Positions 39,411 to 54,389 are shown, counted from the stretch's first letter. The stretch: DNA of 64,000 bases from RPQJ01 sp963793675 (GCA_963793675.1 CAWCBA010000002.1:682001-746000); one strand, 5' to 3'. Program-made: numbers and translations. The notes: generated from the letters alone by a model not told the origin.

Positions 39411-40255
39411 CCATCCGCACCCTGATCGTGGACGACGAACCCCTTGCGCGGCGCGGCCTCGAGCTGCGTCTGCGGGACGTTGCCGATATCGCCATCGTGC
39501 GCCAGTGTGCCAACGGCCGCGAGGCGATCAACGCCATCGCCGAGGAAGCACCGGACCTCATGTTTCTCGACATCCAGATGCCGGGACTGTCGGGGCTGGA
39601 GGTGGTCGCGCAGGTGCCGCAGGAGAGCATGCCGATGGTCGTGTTCGTGACGGCGTTCGACCGCTATGCAATCAACGCTTTCGAAGCCCACGCACTCGAC
39701 TACCTGCTCAAGCCCGTGGACGACACGCGACTTGCCGCCGCCCTCGAGCGGGTTCGCGCGCAGTGGCAGCAGAAGCAGGCGATCGCGCAGCGCGAACAAC
39801 TGATGGCGCTGCTCGCAGACGTGCAGGGCAATGGCGAGCTTTCGCCCGAGACCGCTGCTGCAGCCGGCGCGACCAGCACGGCTGACGCGCGTCGCTACGC
39901 GAAGATGCTGCCGATCCGGTCGGGCCGCGAGACGATCCGCCTCGACGTGGGCACCATCGACTGGATCGACGCGGCGGGTGACTACATGTGCCTGCACGCG
40001 GACGGCCAGACGCACGTGCTGCGCGCCACGATGAAGGAACTCGAGGACATGCTCGATCCGATGGTATTCCAGCGCGTGCACCGTTCCACGATCGTCAACC
40101 TCGCCCGCGTGCGCTCACTGCGGCCGCATCTCAACGGCGAGTGCTTCCTCAAGCTGCAGTCGGGCCAGGAAGTGAAGTTGAGCCGCAGCTTCCGCGACAA
40201 GGTGGAACTGCTGCTCGATCGGTCCGGTGTGGCGCCGCACGCCCACCGCGCCTGA
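39407..40255 (+). CDS. LytTR-family response regulator
   Basis: 282 residues. Receiver domain 1-120 with D9/D10, the phosphoacceptor D55 in MFLDIQMPG, T/S in FVTAFD and K107-region LKPVDD. Linker about 120-175 with a Gln-rich helix. LytTR DNA-binding domain about 175-275 (IDWIDAAGDYMCLH, FQRVHRSTIVNLARVRSL). Paired with the overlapping histidine-kinase gene. Its stop codon lies inside a 34-bp inverted-repeat arm shared with the convergent fadH stop. Confidence 0.93.
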   Translation: MTIRTLIVDDEPLARRGLELRLRDVADIAIVRQCANGREAINAIAEEAPDLMFLDIQMPGLSGLEVVAQVPQESMPMVVFVTAFDRYAINAFEAHALDYLLKPVDDTRLAAALERVRAQWQQKQAIAQREQLMALLADVQGNGELSPETAAAAGATSTADARRYAKMLPIRSGRETIRLDVGTIDWIDAAGDYMCLHADGQTHVLRATMKELEDMLDPMVFQRVHRSTIVNLARVRSLRPHLNGECFLKLQSGQEVKLSRSFRDKVELLLDRSGVAPHAHRA

Positions 40256-40332
40256 CCGGGAAATAGGGGACGCTCACCTATTTCCTCAGGGAATGGTGGG
40301 AAATAGGTGAGCGTCCCCTATTTCCCGGTCAG
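40252..40332. repeat. perfect 34-bp inverted repeat spanning two stop codons
   Basis: Arms 40252-40285 and 40299-40332 are exact reverse complements, with a 13-base loop. Each arm begins CTGACCGGGAAATAGGGGAC and runs on through GCTCACCTATTTCC. The TGA of the LytTR gene is at 40253-40255 and that of fadH at 40331-40329, so both genes end symmetrically inside the palindrome. It could act as a bidirectional terminator, but the sequence looks like a dispersed repeat element. A related 20-mer occurs inside uvrA at 47174. Confidence 0.9.
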
Positions 40333-42374
40333 AGTCGCGCTGCGAGCCGCGATCCCTGGTCGATCGCCCGCTTGGCGTCGAGTTCGGCGGCAACGTCCGC
40401 GCCGCCGATCTTGTGGACGGTGATCCCGGCGCTCTGCAGCGGCTCGTACAGGTCGCACAGTGGCTCCTGGCCGGCGCACAGCACGACGTTGTCGACTGCC
40501 AGCAGCATGGGATGGGTGCGGGCCGCGCCGAAGCTCACCCGCAAGCCGTGCTCATCGATACTCTCGTAGTTCACGCCGCCCATCATCTCGACGCGCTTCA
40601 TGCGCAGCGCAGCCCGATGAATCCAGCCGGTGGTCTTGCCCAGGCCCTTGCCGGGCGGCGTGGCCTTGCGCTGCAGCAGGTAGACCTTGCGCGCCGGCGG
40701 TTCGACGGCGGGCGTGGCCAGACCGCTGCGCGCCACTTCCGGATCGGCGACGCCCCATTCGCGCTGCCAGCTGGCAAGGTCGAGCGCGCTCGAATGCTGG
40801 TCCGAGACGAGGAACTCTGCCACGTCGAAGCCGATGCCGCCGGCGCCGATCACGGCGACGCGCGGCCCGCATTCGTGCCGACCCAGCAGGACGTCCGCAT
40901 ACCCGAGCACGCGGCCCGAGGCGCGGTGCTCGTCGGCCCCGGGAATCGACGGATTGCGGGGTGTCACGCCAGTCGCGAGCACGACTTCGTCATAGCCGCC
41001 GTCGCGCAGCAGCGGGACGTCGGCGCGCACGCCGAGACGCAGGTTGACGCCGGTGACCTGCAATCGTCGGCCGAAATAGCGCAGCGTCTCCTTGAATTCT
41101 TCCTTGCCCGGTACGCGCATGGCCAGGTTGAACTGCCCGCCGATTGCTGCCTCGGAGTCGAGCAGGTCGACCTGGTGGCCCCTCTCGGCCAGCACGGTCG
41201 CGCAGGCCAGTCCCGCAGGGCCGGCCCCGACGACAGCGAACCGCCGCCGCCGCCGTGCCGGTTCGTAGCGCAGTTCCGTCTCGTGGCCGGCGCGCGGGTT
41301 GACCAGGCACGAGGCGATCTTGCGCTGGAAGACGTGGTCGAGGCAGGCCTGGTTGCACGCGATGCACGTGTTGATCTCGTCGGCACGTCCCGCGGCCGCC
41401 TTGTTTACGAATTCCGGGTCCGCCAGCAACGGGCGTGCCATCGACACCATGTCGGCATCGCCGCTTGCGAGAATCTGCTCGGCGACATCGGGCGTGTTGA
41501 TGCGATTGGTCGCGCACAAGGGAATGCCGACCCGCCCCTTGAGCTTGCGCGTCACCCACGCAAACGCGGCACGCGGCACGGACGTCGCGATCGTGGGCAC
41601 GCGCGCCTCGTGCCAGCCAATGCCGGTATTGATGATGGTGGCGCCCGCGCGTTCGATGGCCTGCGCCAGTTGCACCACTTCGTTCCAGTCGCTGCCCTCG
41701 GGTACGAGGTCCAGCATCGACAAGCGGTAGACGAGAATGAAGTCCTTGCCCACGGCCGCGCGCGTGCGCGCGACGATTTCGAGCGGCAACCGGATCCGGT
41801 TTTCGAAGCTGCCGCCCCAGCCATCCGTGCGCCGGTTGGTGTGCGCCACGATGAACTGGTTGATGAAGTAGCCCTCGGATCCCATGATCTCGACCCCGTC
41901 GTACCCGGCCTCGCGCGCCAGCGATGCACAGCGCACGAAGGCGCGGATCTGCCGCTCGATCCCGCGCTCGCTCAACGCACGCGGAGTGAACGGTGAAATC
42001 GGCGACTTCAGGCGCGAGGGCGCGACGGCCAGCGGGTGATAGCCGTAGCGACCCGTGTGCAGGATCTGCAGCGCGACATGGCCGCCTTCGGCGTGCACGG
42101 CAGCCGTGATCGGCCGGTGTCGTGCAGCCCCGGCGCGCGTCGTGAGACGGCCGGAAAAGGGCGCAGCCCAGCCTGCGATGTTCGGTGCAAAACCGCCGGT
42201 CACGATCAGGCCGACCCCGCCGCGCGCACGCTCGGCAAAATAGGCCGCGAGGCGCCCGAATTTCCTCGGGTCGTCTTCGAGTCCGGTGTGCATCGAGCCC
42301 ATCAGGACGCGATTGCGCAGCTTCACGAAGCCCAGGTCGAGCGGTGCCAGCAGGTGCGGGTAGGGAGAGTTCAT
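40329..42374 (-). CDS. fadH: 2,4-dienoyl-CoA reductase-type NADH:flavin oxidoreductase
   Basis: 681 residues from MNSPYPHLLAPLDLGF. An N-terminal old-yellow-enzyme barrel (FMN) with LQILHTGRYGYHP and GYDGVEIMGSEGYFINQF is followed by the 4Fe-4S ligand pattern C-x2-C-x3-C-x11-C (IACNQAC...SCLVNPRAG) and a flavoprotein domain with FAVVGAGPAGLACA (FAD) and VAVIGAGGIGFDVAEFL (NADPH). This layout is FadH, which removes double bonds of unsaturated acyl-CoAs; some relatives reduce other enones, so the substrate carries some doubt. Intact. An alternate longer start to 42419 is not preferred. Confidence 0.9.
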   Translation of the reverse strand: MNSPYPHLLAPLDLGFVKLRNRVLMGSMHTGLEDDPRKFGRLAAYFAERARGGVGLIVTGGFAPNIAGWAAPFSGRLTTRAGAARHRPITAAVHAEGGHVALQILHTGRYGYHPLAVAPSRLKSPISPFTPRALSERGIERQIRAFVRCASLAREAGYDGVEIMGSEGYFINQFIVAHTNRRTDGWGGSFENRIRLPLEIVARTRAAVGKDFILVYRLSMLDLVPEGSDWNEVVQLAQAIERAGATIINTGIGWHEARVPTIATSVPRAAFAWVTRKLKGRVGIPLCATNRINTPDVAEQILASGDADMVSMARPLLADPEFVNKAAAGRADEINTCIACNQACLDHVFQRKIASCLVNPRAGHETELRYEPARRRRRFAVVGAGPAGLACATVLAERGHQVDLLDSEAAIGGQFNLAMRVPGKEEFKETLRYFGRRLQVTGVNLRLGVRADVPLLRDGGYDEVVLATGVTPRNPSIPGADEHRASGRVLGYADVLLGRHECGPRVAVIGAGGIGFDVAEFLVSDQHSSALDLASWQREWGVADPEVARSGLATPAVEPPARKVYLLQRKATPPGKGLGKTTGWIHRAALRMKRVEMMGGVNYESIDEHGLRVSFGAARTHPMLLAVDNVVLCAGQEPLCDLYEPLQSAGITVHKIGGADVAAELDAKRAIDQGSRLAARL

Positions 42375-42442
42375 GCTGCGCAGCTTAAGTTGCGGCGGTC
42401 CTCCGTGGTACTGTCGCAAGGTCGCCCCGGGGAGGCTCCTTG

Positions 42443-42841
42443 ATGCAGTGTCCGAAGTGCGGGTCCGCGATGAACGACGTTGCCACGGGATTTGCGGCCG
42501 TCATCCACCGCTGTGAGAGCTGCCACGGCATTGCGTGCAATGACGACGCGCTCGCGGACCTGCAGCGTCAGTGGTTCCTCTGGCCAAAACACGATCCCCG
42601 CGAAATCGACCCCGGTGCGGCACGCGAAGGCCGGCGCTGGAACGACAAGTCCGACGTACCGTGCCCGGGTTGCGGTGCGCAGATGCACACGATCCAGGCG
42701 CCGGGACAGCAGCACATCCGCCTCGACCGCTGCGTGCCCTGCCGCATGACGTTCTTCGACGCGGGTGAAATGACGGACCTGCGCTTCGACACGCTCGCCG
42801 ACTCGGTGCGTGGACTGCTGGCCCGGCTGCGCGGAGGCTGA
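42443..42841 (+). CDS. zf-TFIIB-type zinc-ribbon protein
   Basis: 132 residues with ATG seven bases after GGGGAGG. Two zinc-ribbon units: CPKCGSAMN...HRCESCHGI and CPGCGAQMH...DRCVPCRMTFFDAGEM. Each has two CxxC pairs about 20 residues apart, the zf-TFIIB layout. The second ends in the FFDAGE(L/M) motif typical of that family. Function unknown; zinc binding is likely. Intact. Confidence 0.88.
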   Translation: MQCPKCGSAMNDVATGFAAVIHRCESCHGIACNDDALADLQRQWFLWPKHDPREIDPGAAREGRRWNDKSDVPCPGCGAQMHTIQAPGQQHIRLDRCVPCRMTFFDAGEMTDLRFDTLADSVRGLLARLRGG

Positions 42842-42853
42842 ACCTCCGTCGCG

Positions 42854-43867
42854 TCAGAGGATGAGCCGTCCCAGGTAGTAGGCCAGCGCGGCCATGATCG
42901 CCGCGGCCGGCATCGTGACGATCCAGGCGATCACGATATTGCCCGCCAGCCCCCAGCGCACGGCCCGCACGCGCTGCGCCGAACCCACGCCGACGATGGC
43001 ACCCGTGATCGTGTGCGTGGTCGATACCGGGATGCCGAGGCTCGACGCCATGAACAGCGTGATGGCGCCGCCGGTCTCCGCCGCGAAGCCACCGACGGGA
43101 CGCAGCTTCGTGATCTTCTGGCCCATCGTCTTCACGATGCGCCAGCCGCCGAACATCGTGCCCATTGCGATGGCGATGTAGCAGCTCACGATCACCCAGC
43201 TGGGCGGCATCGTCGAATCGGCCGAAGTGACGCCGGCCGAAATCAGCAGCAACCAGATGATGCCCATGGTCTTCTGCGCGTCGTTGCTGCCGTGGCCGAC
43301 GCTGTAGGCCGCGGAGGAGATCAGCTGCAAGCGCCGGAACCACCTGTCGACCTTGCGTGGCGCGGATCGCAGACAGATCCAGGAGACCGCGATCATGATC
43401 AGCCCGCCGAGCATCATGCCGAGCACGGGCGAGACGAAAATGAAGGTGACCGTGCGGATGATGCCCTGCGCCACCAGCGGGTCCGCGCCTGCCTTGGCGA
43501 TCGTGGCACCGATCATGCCGCCGATCAGCGCGTGCGACGAACTCGACGGAATGCCGTAGTACCAGGTGATCAGGTTCCAGATGATCGCGCCTATCAGCGC
43601 GCCGAAGATCACGTACTGGTCGATGGCGCCGGGATCGACGATGCCCTTGCCTACGGTGGCCGCCACCTTCAGGTGGAAGATGAAAATGGCGACGAAATTG
43701 AAGAACGCGGCCCAGGCCACCGCGTAGTGCGGGCGCAGCACGCCGGTCGAAACCACGGTCGCGATGGAATTCGCGGCGTCGTGGAAGCCGTTCATGAAAT
43801 CGAAGAGCAGTGCGATCACGACCAGCAGCACCAGCGTCGCCAGCGGAATCGTGAGCTCGGCGCCCAT
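42854..43867 (-). CDS. inorganic phosphate transporter, Pit family
   Basis: 337 residues from MGAELTIPLATLVLL with about ten membrane helices. The duplicated PitA signature is clear: DFMNGFHDAANSIATVVSTG in the first half and SSAAYSVGHGSNDAQKTMGI in the second, plus PSSSSHALIGG and PVSTTHTITGAIVGVG. Low-affinity phosphate (metal-phosphate) symport in the inner membrane. Its ATG overlaps the stop of the DUF47 gene by one base (TGATG), so the two are translationally coupled. Intact. Confidence 0.93.
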   Translation of the reverse strand: MGAELTIPLATLVLLVVIALLFDFMNGFHDAANSIATVVSTGVLRPHYAVAWAAFFNFVAIFIFHLKVAATVGKGIVDPGAIDQYVIFGALIGAIIWNLITWYYGIPSSSSHALIGGMIGATIAKAGADPLVAQGIIRTVTFIFVSPVLGMMLGGLIMIAVSWICLRSAPRKVDRWFRRLQLISSAAYSVGHGSNDAQKTMGIIWLLLISAGVTSADSTMPPSWVIVSCYIAIAMGTMFGGWRIVKTMGQKITKLRPVGGFAAETGGAITLFMASSLGIPVSTTHTITGAIVGVGSAQRVRAVRWGLAGNIVIAWIVTMPAAAIMAALAYYLGRLIL

Positions 43868-44508
43868 CAGACGTTTTCCACGATCACCGATTCGATGATG
43901 TTGGCCACGTCCTGGCACTTGTCGATGGCCTCCTCGAGGTACTCGTAGACGTTCTTGTGCTTGATCAGCTGGCGGACGTCCTGCTCTTCACGGAACAGGC
44001 GCGAGATGCCATCCCGCGACACCTTGTCGGCATCGCTTTCGAGCTGGTCGATCTCCTGGGTCAGCGCGAGCGCCTTGTCCGCGTCGTCCATCGACTTGAG
44101 CAGGGCAACGCCCGCCTGCACCCTGGCCGAGCACTGCTGCAGCAGCTCGGCCAGCTGCAGCGAGGCAGGCGGCAGGGTCTGGATGTCGAACAGGTGCATC
44201 GACTCCGCTGCGTCCTGCATCAGGTCGAGGATGTCGTCCATGCCGGAGATGAGCCGGTGGATGTCATTGCGGTCGAACGGCGTGATGAACGTCGAATGCA
44301 GGACCGAGACGGTCTCGTGGGTGATCTTGTCGGCGCTGCGCTCGATGTCGCCGATGCGCTGGATCAGCTGGGCGCGGCGGGCCGTGTCCTCGTAGTGCTG
44401 CACCAGTTCGACGACGGCATTGGCGCCCTCGACGATCAGCGCGCCGTGGCGGTCGAACAGCGCGAAGAACCGCGTCTCCCGCGGCATCAGGGCAGACAAC
44501 CACCGCAT
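43867..44508 (-). CDS. DUF47/PhoU-like phosphate-transport accessory protein
   Basis: 213 residues, all-helical, of the PhoU-like DUF47 (TIGR00153) family: MPRETRFFALFDRHGALIVE, RIGDIERSADKITHETVSVL, FDRNDIHRLISGMDDILDLM and KNVYEYLEEAIDKCQDVANI. Such proteins are encoded next to Pit transporters and are thought to regulate them and to bind metal through conserved E/D-xx-xx-D motifs. Directly upstream of, and coupled to, the pit gene. Diverges from uvrA. Intact. Confidence 0.92.
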   Translation of the reverse strand: MRWLSALMPRETRFFALFDRHGALIVEGANAVVELVQHYEDTARRAQLIQRIGDIERSADKITHETVSVLHSTFITPFDRNDIHRLISGMDDILDLMQDAAESMHLFDIQTLPPASLQLAELLQQCSARVQAGVALLKSMDDADKALALTQEIDQLESDADKVSRDGISRLFREEQDVRQLIKHKNVYEYLEEAIDKCQDVANIIESVIVENV

Positions 44509-44617
44509 TTCGGACCCCCAGGCGTATCGGATTCGTTCTGTGCGAAGTATCTGCGATCCGGACGGATCGTGGTAGCGTTACGAGGCCCGTAGTTTCCCCC
44601 GGGCCCCCACGATTCCC

Positions 44618-50146
<5,529 letters not shown>

Positions 50147-50248
50147 CCAGATGTGATGGTTCGATGCACTCGGGTCCGCTGGATTTCAGGGCTGCACCGA
50201 CACGCAACGACCCTGCAATGAAGCGCTTGAGATGACCGACCGTTGGCG

Positions 50249-51519
50249 TCAGCCGCGCTCGTACGCGCGGCGCACTTCCTCGGCGAGGATCGCGATGCCG
50301 GCCCGCACGCTCTCCGGCGGCTGCGCGTAGCTCAGGCGCAGGCATTCATGCTGGTGCCGGTCGTCCTGCCCGACGCCCGGGAAGAAGTGATGTCCCGACA
50401 GCACCAGCACGTCACGCTGCTTGAGCCGCCGATAGAGCTCGTCGCTCGAGATCGGCAGGCCCGGAAACCACAGCCACAGGAAGAACGCGCCTTCGGGCCG
50501 GTGAATTCGCAGCGGCAGGCCGGCGCAGGCTGCGCGCAATGCGCTGCACGGCCGCGCGCACTGTGCGTCGCGTAATGCGGGCGCAGGTGATCGCGGCAGA
50601 GCCTGGCAAGTTCACCGCTGCGCAGCAGCGGCTCGACGATGACCGGCCCGGTCGACGGCGGCGCGAGTGCAGCGGTCGCATTGAACGCGGTCAGCGCTGC
50701 GATGATCGACTCGTCGGCCACGACGATGCCGGTGCGCGCGGCCGGCAGTCCCAGTTTCGACAGGCTGAGGCACAGCACGACGTTGGAATTCCACAGCGAA
50801 TCGAGGTGTTCGTGCTGAATGCCGGGAAAGGGCAGGCCGTAGGCCGCATCGATGATGAACGGCACTTCGCGCGCGCGGGCGATTGCATCGAGGCGTTGCA
50901 ACTCGTCCAGCGTCAGCACGTTGCCCGACGGATTGGTCGGGCGCGACACGCACAGGGCAGCGATGTCGGCAGGCACGTCGAGCCGATCGAAGTCCACGTG
51001 GTACTTGAAGTAACCGTCGTCGAGCTCGCGGATTTCGGCGGGTTGTGCGAGCAGCATGCCCGGCGTGAGGCCGACGTCGGCGTAACCGATGTACTCCGGG
51101 GCCAGCGGCAGCAGGATGCGGCCGTGTCCGCCGTCGGTGCGCTCGCCGGCGAACAGGTTGAACAGGAAGAAGAACGCCGACTGGCTGCCGCCCGTGAGCC
51201 CGACATTGCCGGCAGTCACCGGCCAGCCGAATTCGTTGCGCAGTGAAAGCGCGACGGCCTCGCGAAACCCGAGGTCGCCCGCGGGGGCGGAATAGCCCGC
51301 GATGAACCGGCCGAACTGGGCGGGGTCCGCTGCGATTTCCGCGAGCCGCCGCCGGTAAACGGCTTCGACCGGAGCGATGCGCGCTGGATTGCCGCCACCG
51401 AGCATGCGGATGTCGGCTTCGTCCCCGCGCGCCATGGCGGAGCCGAGGTCCGCCATGAGCTCGAGCGCGCCCGTCGGCCGCGCCATGCGCTCGCCAAACC
51501 GCGTGCCGAATGTCCTCAT
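50249..51519 (-). CDS. avtA: valine--pyruvate aminotransferase (frameshifted near the 3' end)
   Basis: PLP aminotransferase exchanging the amino groups of valine and alanine. The sequence follows E. coli AvtA closely: MLGGGNPARI, GSQSAFFFLFNLFAGERTDG, LPLAPEYIGYADVGL, FKYHVDFDRL, CVSRPTNPSGNVLT and the Schiff-base lysine in VLCLSLSKLGLPAART. The frame changes twice near 50585-50540, then continues GLPLRIHRPEGAFFLWLWFP, LVLSGHHFFPGVGQDDRHQH and the end EEVRRAYERG. About 420 residues. Diverges from the HAD-hydrolase gene. Confidence 0.9.
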
Positions 51520-51568
51520 GTAGACTCGCCGCCTTCGTGAGTTCGCGGCGCATCATACGGCAATCCTC

Positions 51569-52279
51569 ATGGGCGGCATCCGGGCGATCATCTTCGATCT
51601 CGACAACACCCTTTGGGACGTCTGGCCGGTCATCGTGCGCGCCGAACACGCGATGCACGACTTCCTGGCGCGCCACTATCCCCGGGTGACCGAGCGGCAT
51701 GACCTGCGCTCGATGCGCGACGTGCGTGCCCGCATGGCGATCGACCACCCGGCGATGCGGCACGACTTCACCTGGTTGCGTCTCGAGGCCCTGCGCCTCC
51801 AGGCGCGCGAGGCCGGGTATCCCGAGACGATGGCCGACCAGGCGTTCGCGGCGTTCTACCGCGCACGCAATGAGGTGTCGCTCTACGACGACGTGCGTCC
51901 CGCGCTCGCAGCGCTGGCGCAGGAATATCGTCTGTTCGCACTCAGCAACGGCAACGCCGACCTCTCCCTGTGCGGCATTGGCCAGTACTTCGAGACGGGC
52001 CTGGCAGCGCGCGAGGCGGGCATGCTCAAGCCCGATCCGCGCATCTTCGAAATCCTGCTCGAGCGTGTCGGGCTCGGGGCCCACGAGGTCGTGCACGTCG
52101 GCGACGATGCGGAGGCCGACGTCGAAGGCGCGCGCGCTGCGGGCGTGCTGCCGATCTGGCTGAATCGTGCAGCAACGCCCTGGCCGCGTGAATCGGAGCC
52201 GCCCGAGCTCACCATCCGCGGACTCAATGAGCTCGCCGCCGCGATCGCGCTGGCAGCTCAGGCCCGCGCGAGCACGTAG
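51569..52279 (+). CDS. HAD-family hydrolase
   Basis: 236 residues. The four HAD motifs are visible: IIFDLDNTLWD (nucleophile and acid/base Asp), FALSNGNADLS, the lysine in GMLKPDPRIF and HVGDDAEADVEGARAAG. A helical cap lies between the first and second motifs, as in HAD-IA proteins such as YigB. A small-molecule phosphatase is likely; the substrate is not evident. Its 3' end overlaps a small convergent gene by about 20 bp. Intact. Confidence 0.9.
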   Translation: MGGIRAIIFDLDNTLWDVWPVIVRAEHAMHDFLARHYPRVTERHDLRSMRDVRARMAIDHPAMRHDFTWLRLEALRLQAREAGYPETMADQAFAAFYRARNEVSLYDDVRPALAALAQEYRLFALSNGNADLSLCGIGQYFETGLAAREAGMLKPDPRIFEILLERVGLGAHEVVHVGDDAEADVEGARAAGVLPIWLNRAATPWPRESEPPELTIRGLNELAAAIALAAQARAST

Positions 52280-52409
52280 TCCAGCACGGTTGCCTCGTCA
52301 TCGAGCGGCAGGCACGGCAGGTCGCCGCATAGTCGGTCACCACCGTCAGGATGTCCTCGTCCTCGAAAGCCAGCGACGGTTCCGGCGTGCCGCGATGTTC
52401 GTGCATCAC
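52258..52409 (-). CDS. very small protein, possibly conserved (frameshifted)
   Basis: Reading MMHEHRGTPEPSLAFEDEDI then, after a frame change near 52330, LPCLPLDDEATVLDYVLARA gives about 50 acidic residues. The change fits one lost C in gcgacctgcc. The composition (acidic, Leu/Val-rich end) is unlike the Arg-rich antisense frames around it. I cannot name a family. It is convergent with the HAD gene. Confidence 0.45.
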
Positions 52410-52612
52410 CGCAGACTTTCATGCTGCGCCGCCGTTGAACGATTCGCGCATGGTAACGCATCCGTGCGCTGGGTCGCAGAACACACGCCTAGCCCCTTGA
52501 AATGTTCTTGCGACTGCCGTTAGTTTCAGCCGCGTAGAACAAGGCTCGCGGCGACGCGATCTGTTAGCAGGCGCGATCGCTGGCTGCCAAGGGCAACGCA
52601 GAGGAGCGCGGC

Positions 52613-53233
52613 ATGACGGACGACCCGACGATCGACGTGCGCAACTTGCGGGAGTTCTTCCGCGATTCGGTCCATGCCGCGCTCGAGCGGCAAAGGGTCG
52701 AGGTGGAGGACCACACCGAGCATTACGTCGTGAACCTGCTGACGATGTTCGCGCGTTCGGAAGCCCTGTTCGACGGCGCCTCCGGCCGGCCGCAACTCAA
52801 ACCCCTGGCGCTGATGCTGGCAGAAGCGGCCGAAGCGCCCACGCGCGAAGACCGCCTGCGCACGCTGCAGCGTCTCGGCGACGTCTCGCTGTTCATGGCC
52901 GGCTTCTTCGCGCAGAGCTTCGCGCGACGACTGGTCGACATCGACTATCACATCGCAATGGGTGGCCGCGCCTATGGCACGCTCGCGGATTCGTGCCGCA
53001 CGGGTGCCCGCGGACGAGCGCTGGGCACGGTCTTCACGGAACTTGCGCAGAAGTTCCAGCGGCTCGTCGACGCGCTGAACGACGTGAGCGAGATGGCACA
53101 TCGCCACGATCACCGCGACGTGCTGCGCCAGTACGAGATCTGGCTCAAGACCGGCAGCCCGCGCGCGCACGGCATCCTGCGCAGCCTCGGTGTCGAGCCG
53201 TCCGTGGTGCCGACCGGGCGCAGTCCCAACTGA
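52613..53233 (+). CDS. conserved helical protein of unknown function (pair, first gene)
   Basis: 206 residues, intact, predicted almost wholly alpha-helical with no signal or membrane segment. Notable blocks: EFFRDSVHAALERQRVEVED, HYVVNLLTMFARSEALF, LQRLGDVSLFMAGFFAQSFA and DIDYHIAMGGRAYGTLA. I recognise no family with known function. It starts after a 340-bp interval from the HAD gene (the small minus-strand gene at 52258 lies within it), and the next gene begins 10 bp downstream, so the two form an operon. Confidence 0.75.
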   Translation: MTDDPTIDVRNLREFFRDSVHAALERQRVEVEDHTEHYVVNLLTMFARSEALFDGASGRPQLKPLALMLAEAAEAPTREDRLRTLQRLGDVSLFMAGFFAQSFARRLVDIDYHIAMGGRAYGTLADSCRTGARGRALGTVFTELAQKFQRLVDALNDVSEMAHRHDHRDVLRQYEIWLKTGSPRAHGILRSLGVEPSVVPTGRSPN

Positions 53234-53243
53234 CGTCCGGCTC

Positions 53244-53906
53244 ATGGCGCTGCTCGGGCAAATGCAGTCACTGCTGGCGGCGCTTTACGACGCGCCGGTC
53301 GAGCACGATGTGCACGATTACCTGATCACCGATCCGGCGCACGCCGCGGCTTTGCAGGAGTTGCCGTCACCGCCCGGGACCGACGAGCAGTTGCTGATCG
53401 CCGCGACGGAGGACGGCATGGAGCTCGGGTTGTACCTCGATGCGGCCGTGCTGGAGCGGCTTGGCCGGCGCTGTCCGCTGGTCGCGCTCGATGAGTCGAA
53501 CCTCGGCGACTACTGCACGGCGCTCGAGGGTGTGAGCCATTTCCACTACGTGACGTGGAGCACGGGTTGCGACCGCAGCGTGTCGCTGCTCGAGCTCGAA
53601 CTGCAGGCCGAGGTGGACAAGTACGCGAGCGCGCTCAGCCTGATGCTGGCGCAGCGCGAGGGACGCTTTCCGGGCGAACTGTTCCAGCGGCTGTTCGCGA
53701 GCTGCCGGCTGCTGCCGCACCTGACGGACGCGGAGCGAGACCGTTACACCGAGGCTCATCGTTGCGCCGCGCGATTCTGCGAGCGGCTGGAGACGAGATT
53801 CCTGCGCAGGCGACAGGCCCGCCCCGCCGCAATGCTGGCGGAGTTAAGGTCGTTCTATCGGCTGGGAAGCCACGCCAAGCTCAGGCATGCGCTGCAGTTT
53901 GCGTGA
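53244..53906 (+). CDS. conserved protein of unknown function (pair, second gene)
   Basis: 220 residues from MALLGQMQSLLAALYDAPVE, intact. It has a mixed N-terminal part (EQLLIAATEDGMELGLYLDAAVLERLGRR, LEGVSHFHYVTWSTGCDRSVSLLELELQAE) and a helical C-terminal part with basic residues (ERLETRFLRRRQARPAAML). No membrane segment. Ten base pairs after the first gene of the pair. The conserved-looking HFHYVTW stretch may be functional. No function assigned. Confidence 0.75.
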   Translation: MALLGQMQSLLAALYDAPVEHDVHDYLITDPAHAAALQELPSPPGTDEQLLIAATEDGMELGLYLDAAVLERLGRRCPLVALDESNLGDYCTALEGVSHFHYVTWSTGCDRSVSLLELELQAEVDKYASALSLMLAQREGRFPGELFQRLFASCRLLPHLTDAERDRYTEAHRCAARFCERLETRFLRRRQARPAAMLAELRSFYRLGSHAKLRHALQFA

Positions 53907-53922
53907 GCCGGCCAGGGCGGGT

Positions 53923-54312
53923 TCACTCCTCGGGGTCGCCGGATTCTTCGGCTTTGCGCTTCGCATCGATCCATTTCGAGAGCTCGCGCAGGTCCATCTT
54001 CTTCATGCGCGCCGTCTTGCCGAGCGACCCGCTGTCGTAAGGGTTGTAGCCGACGTGCAGGCCCGTCGGGTTGTCCCGGACCGGATCCGGCCGGCCGTCG
54101 TCGTCGACGAGGTCGAGTCCCGGATCGGCCAGGGCGCGCAGGCACTCGATGGCGCCCATGGTGTCGTCGGCCTGGAGAACGTCCTCGTTCGCCCATTGCC
54201 AGGTAATGTTGCCGCGGTCGTCTTCGGCCAGACGACCGGGCTCGCGCGGCTCCGCGGGAGGGCGCTGTCCTGCCGTTCCGTCCGGCGGCTTGCTGGTCTT
54301 ATCGTCGGCCAT
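53923..54312 (-). CDS. acidic hypothetical protein
   Basis: 129 residues from MADDKTSKPPDG; a longer frame to 54348 is possible. Rich in Asp, Glu and Pro at the N-terminus, then NITWQWANEDVLQADDTMGAIECLRALADPGLDL, then GLHVGYNPYDSGSLGKTARM and a basic helix DLRELSKWIDAKRKAEESGD. No signal or membrane segment. The GYNPYDSG block looks conserved, but I do not know the family. Confidence 0.65.
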   Translation of the reverse strand: MADDKTSKPPDGTAGQRPPAEPREPGRLAEDDRGNITWQWANEDVLQADDTMGAIECLRALADPGLDLVDDDGRPDPVRDNPTGLHVGYNPYDSGSLGKTARMKKMDLRELSKWIDAKRKAEESGDPEE

Positions 54313-54389
54313 GAGCTGTGTATCGTCTTCCGACAAGGCGGAGCGCACCCGATGCTACAAAACCACACATCCGGATAGCGAGACGTGGC

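Noticed and set aside
44509..44617. LexA (SOS) box upstream of uvrA
   Set aside because: No CTGT-N8-ACAG or close variant in the 109-bp divergent interval.
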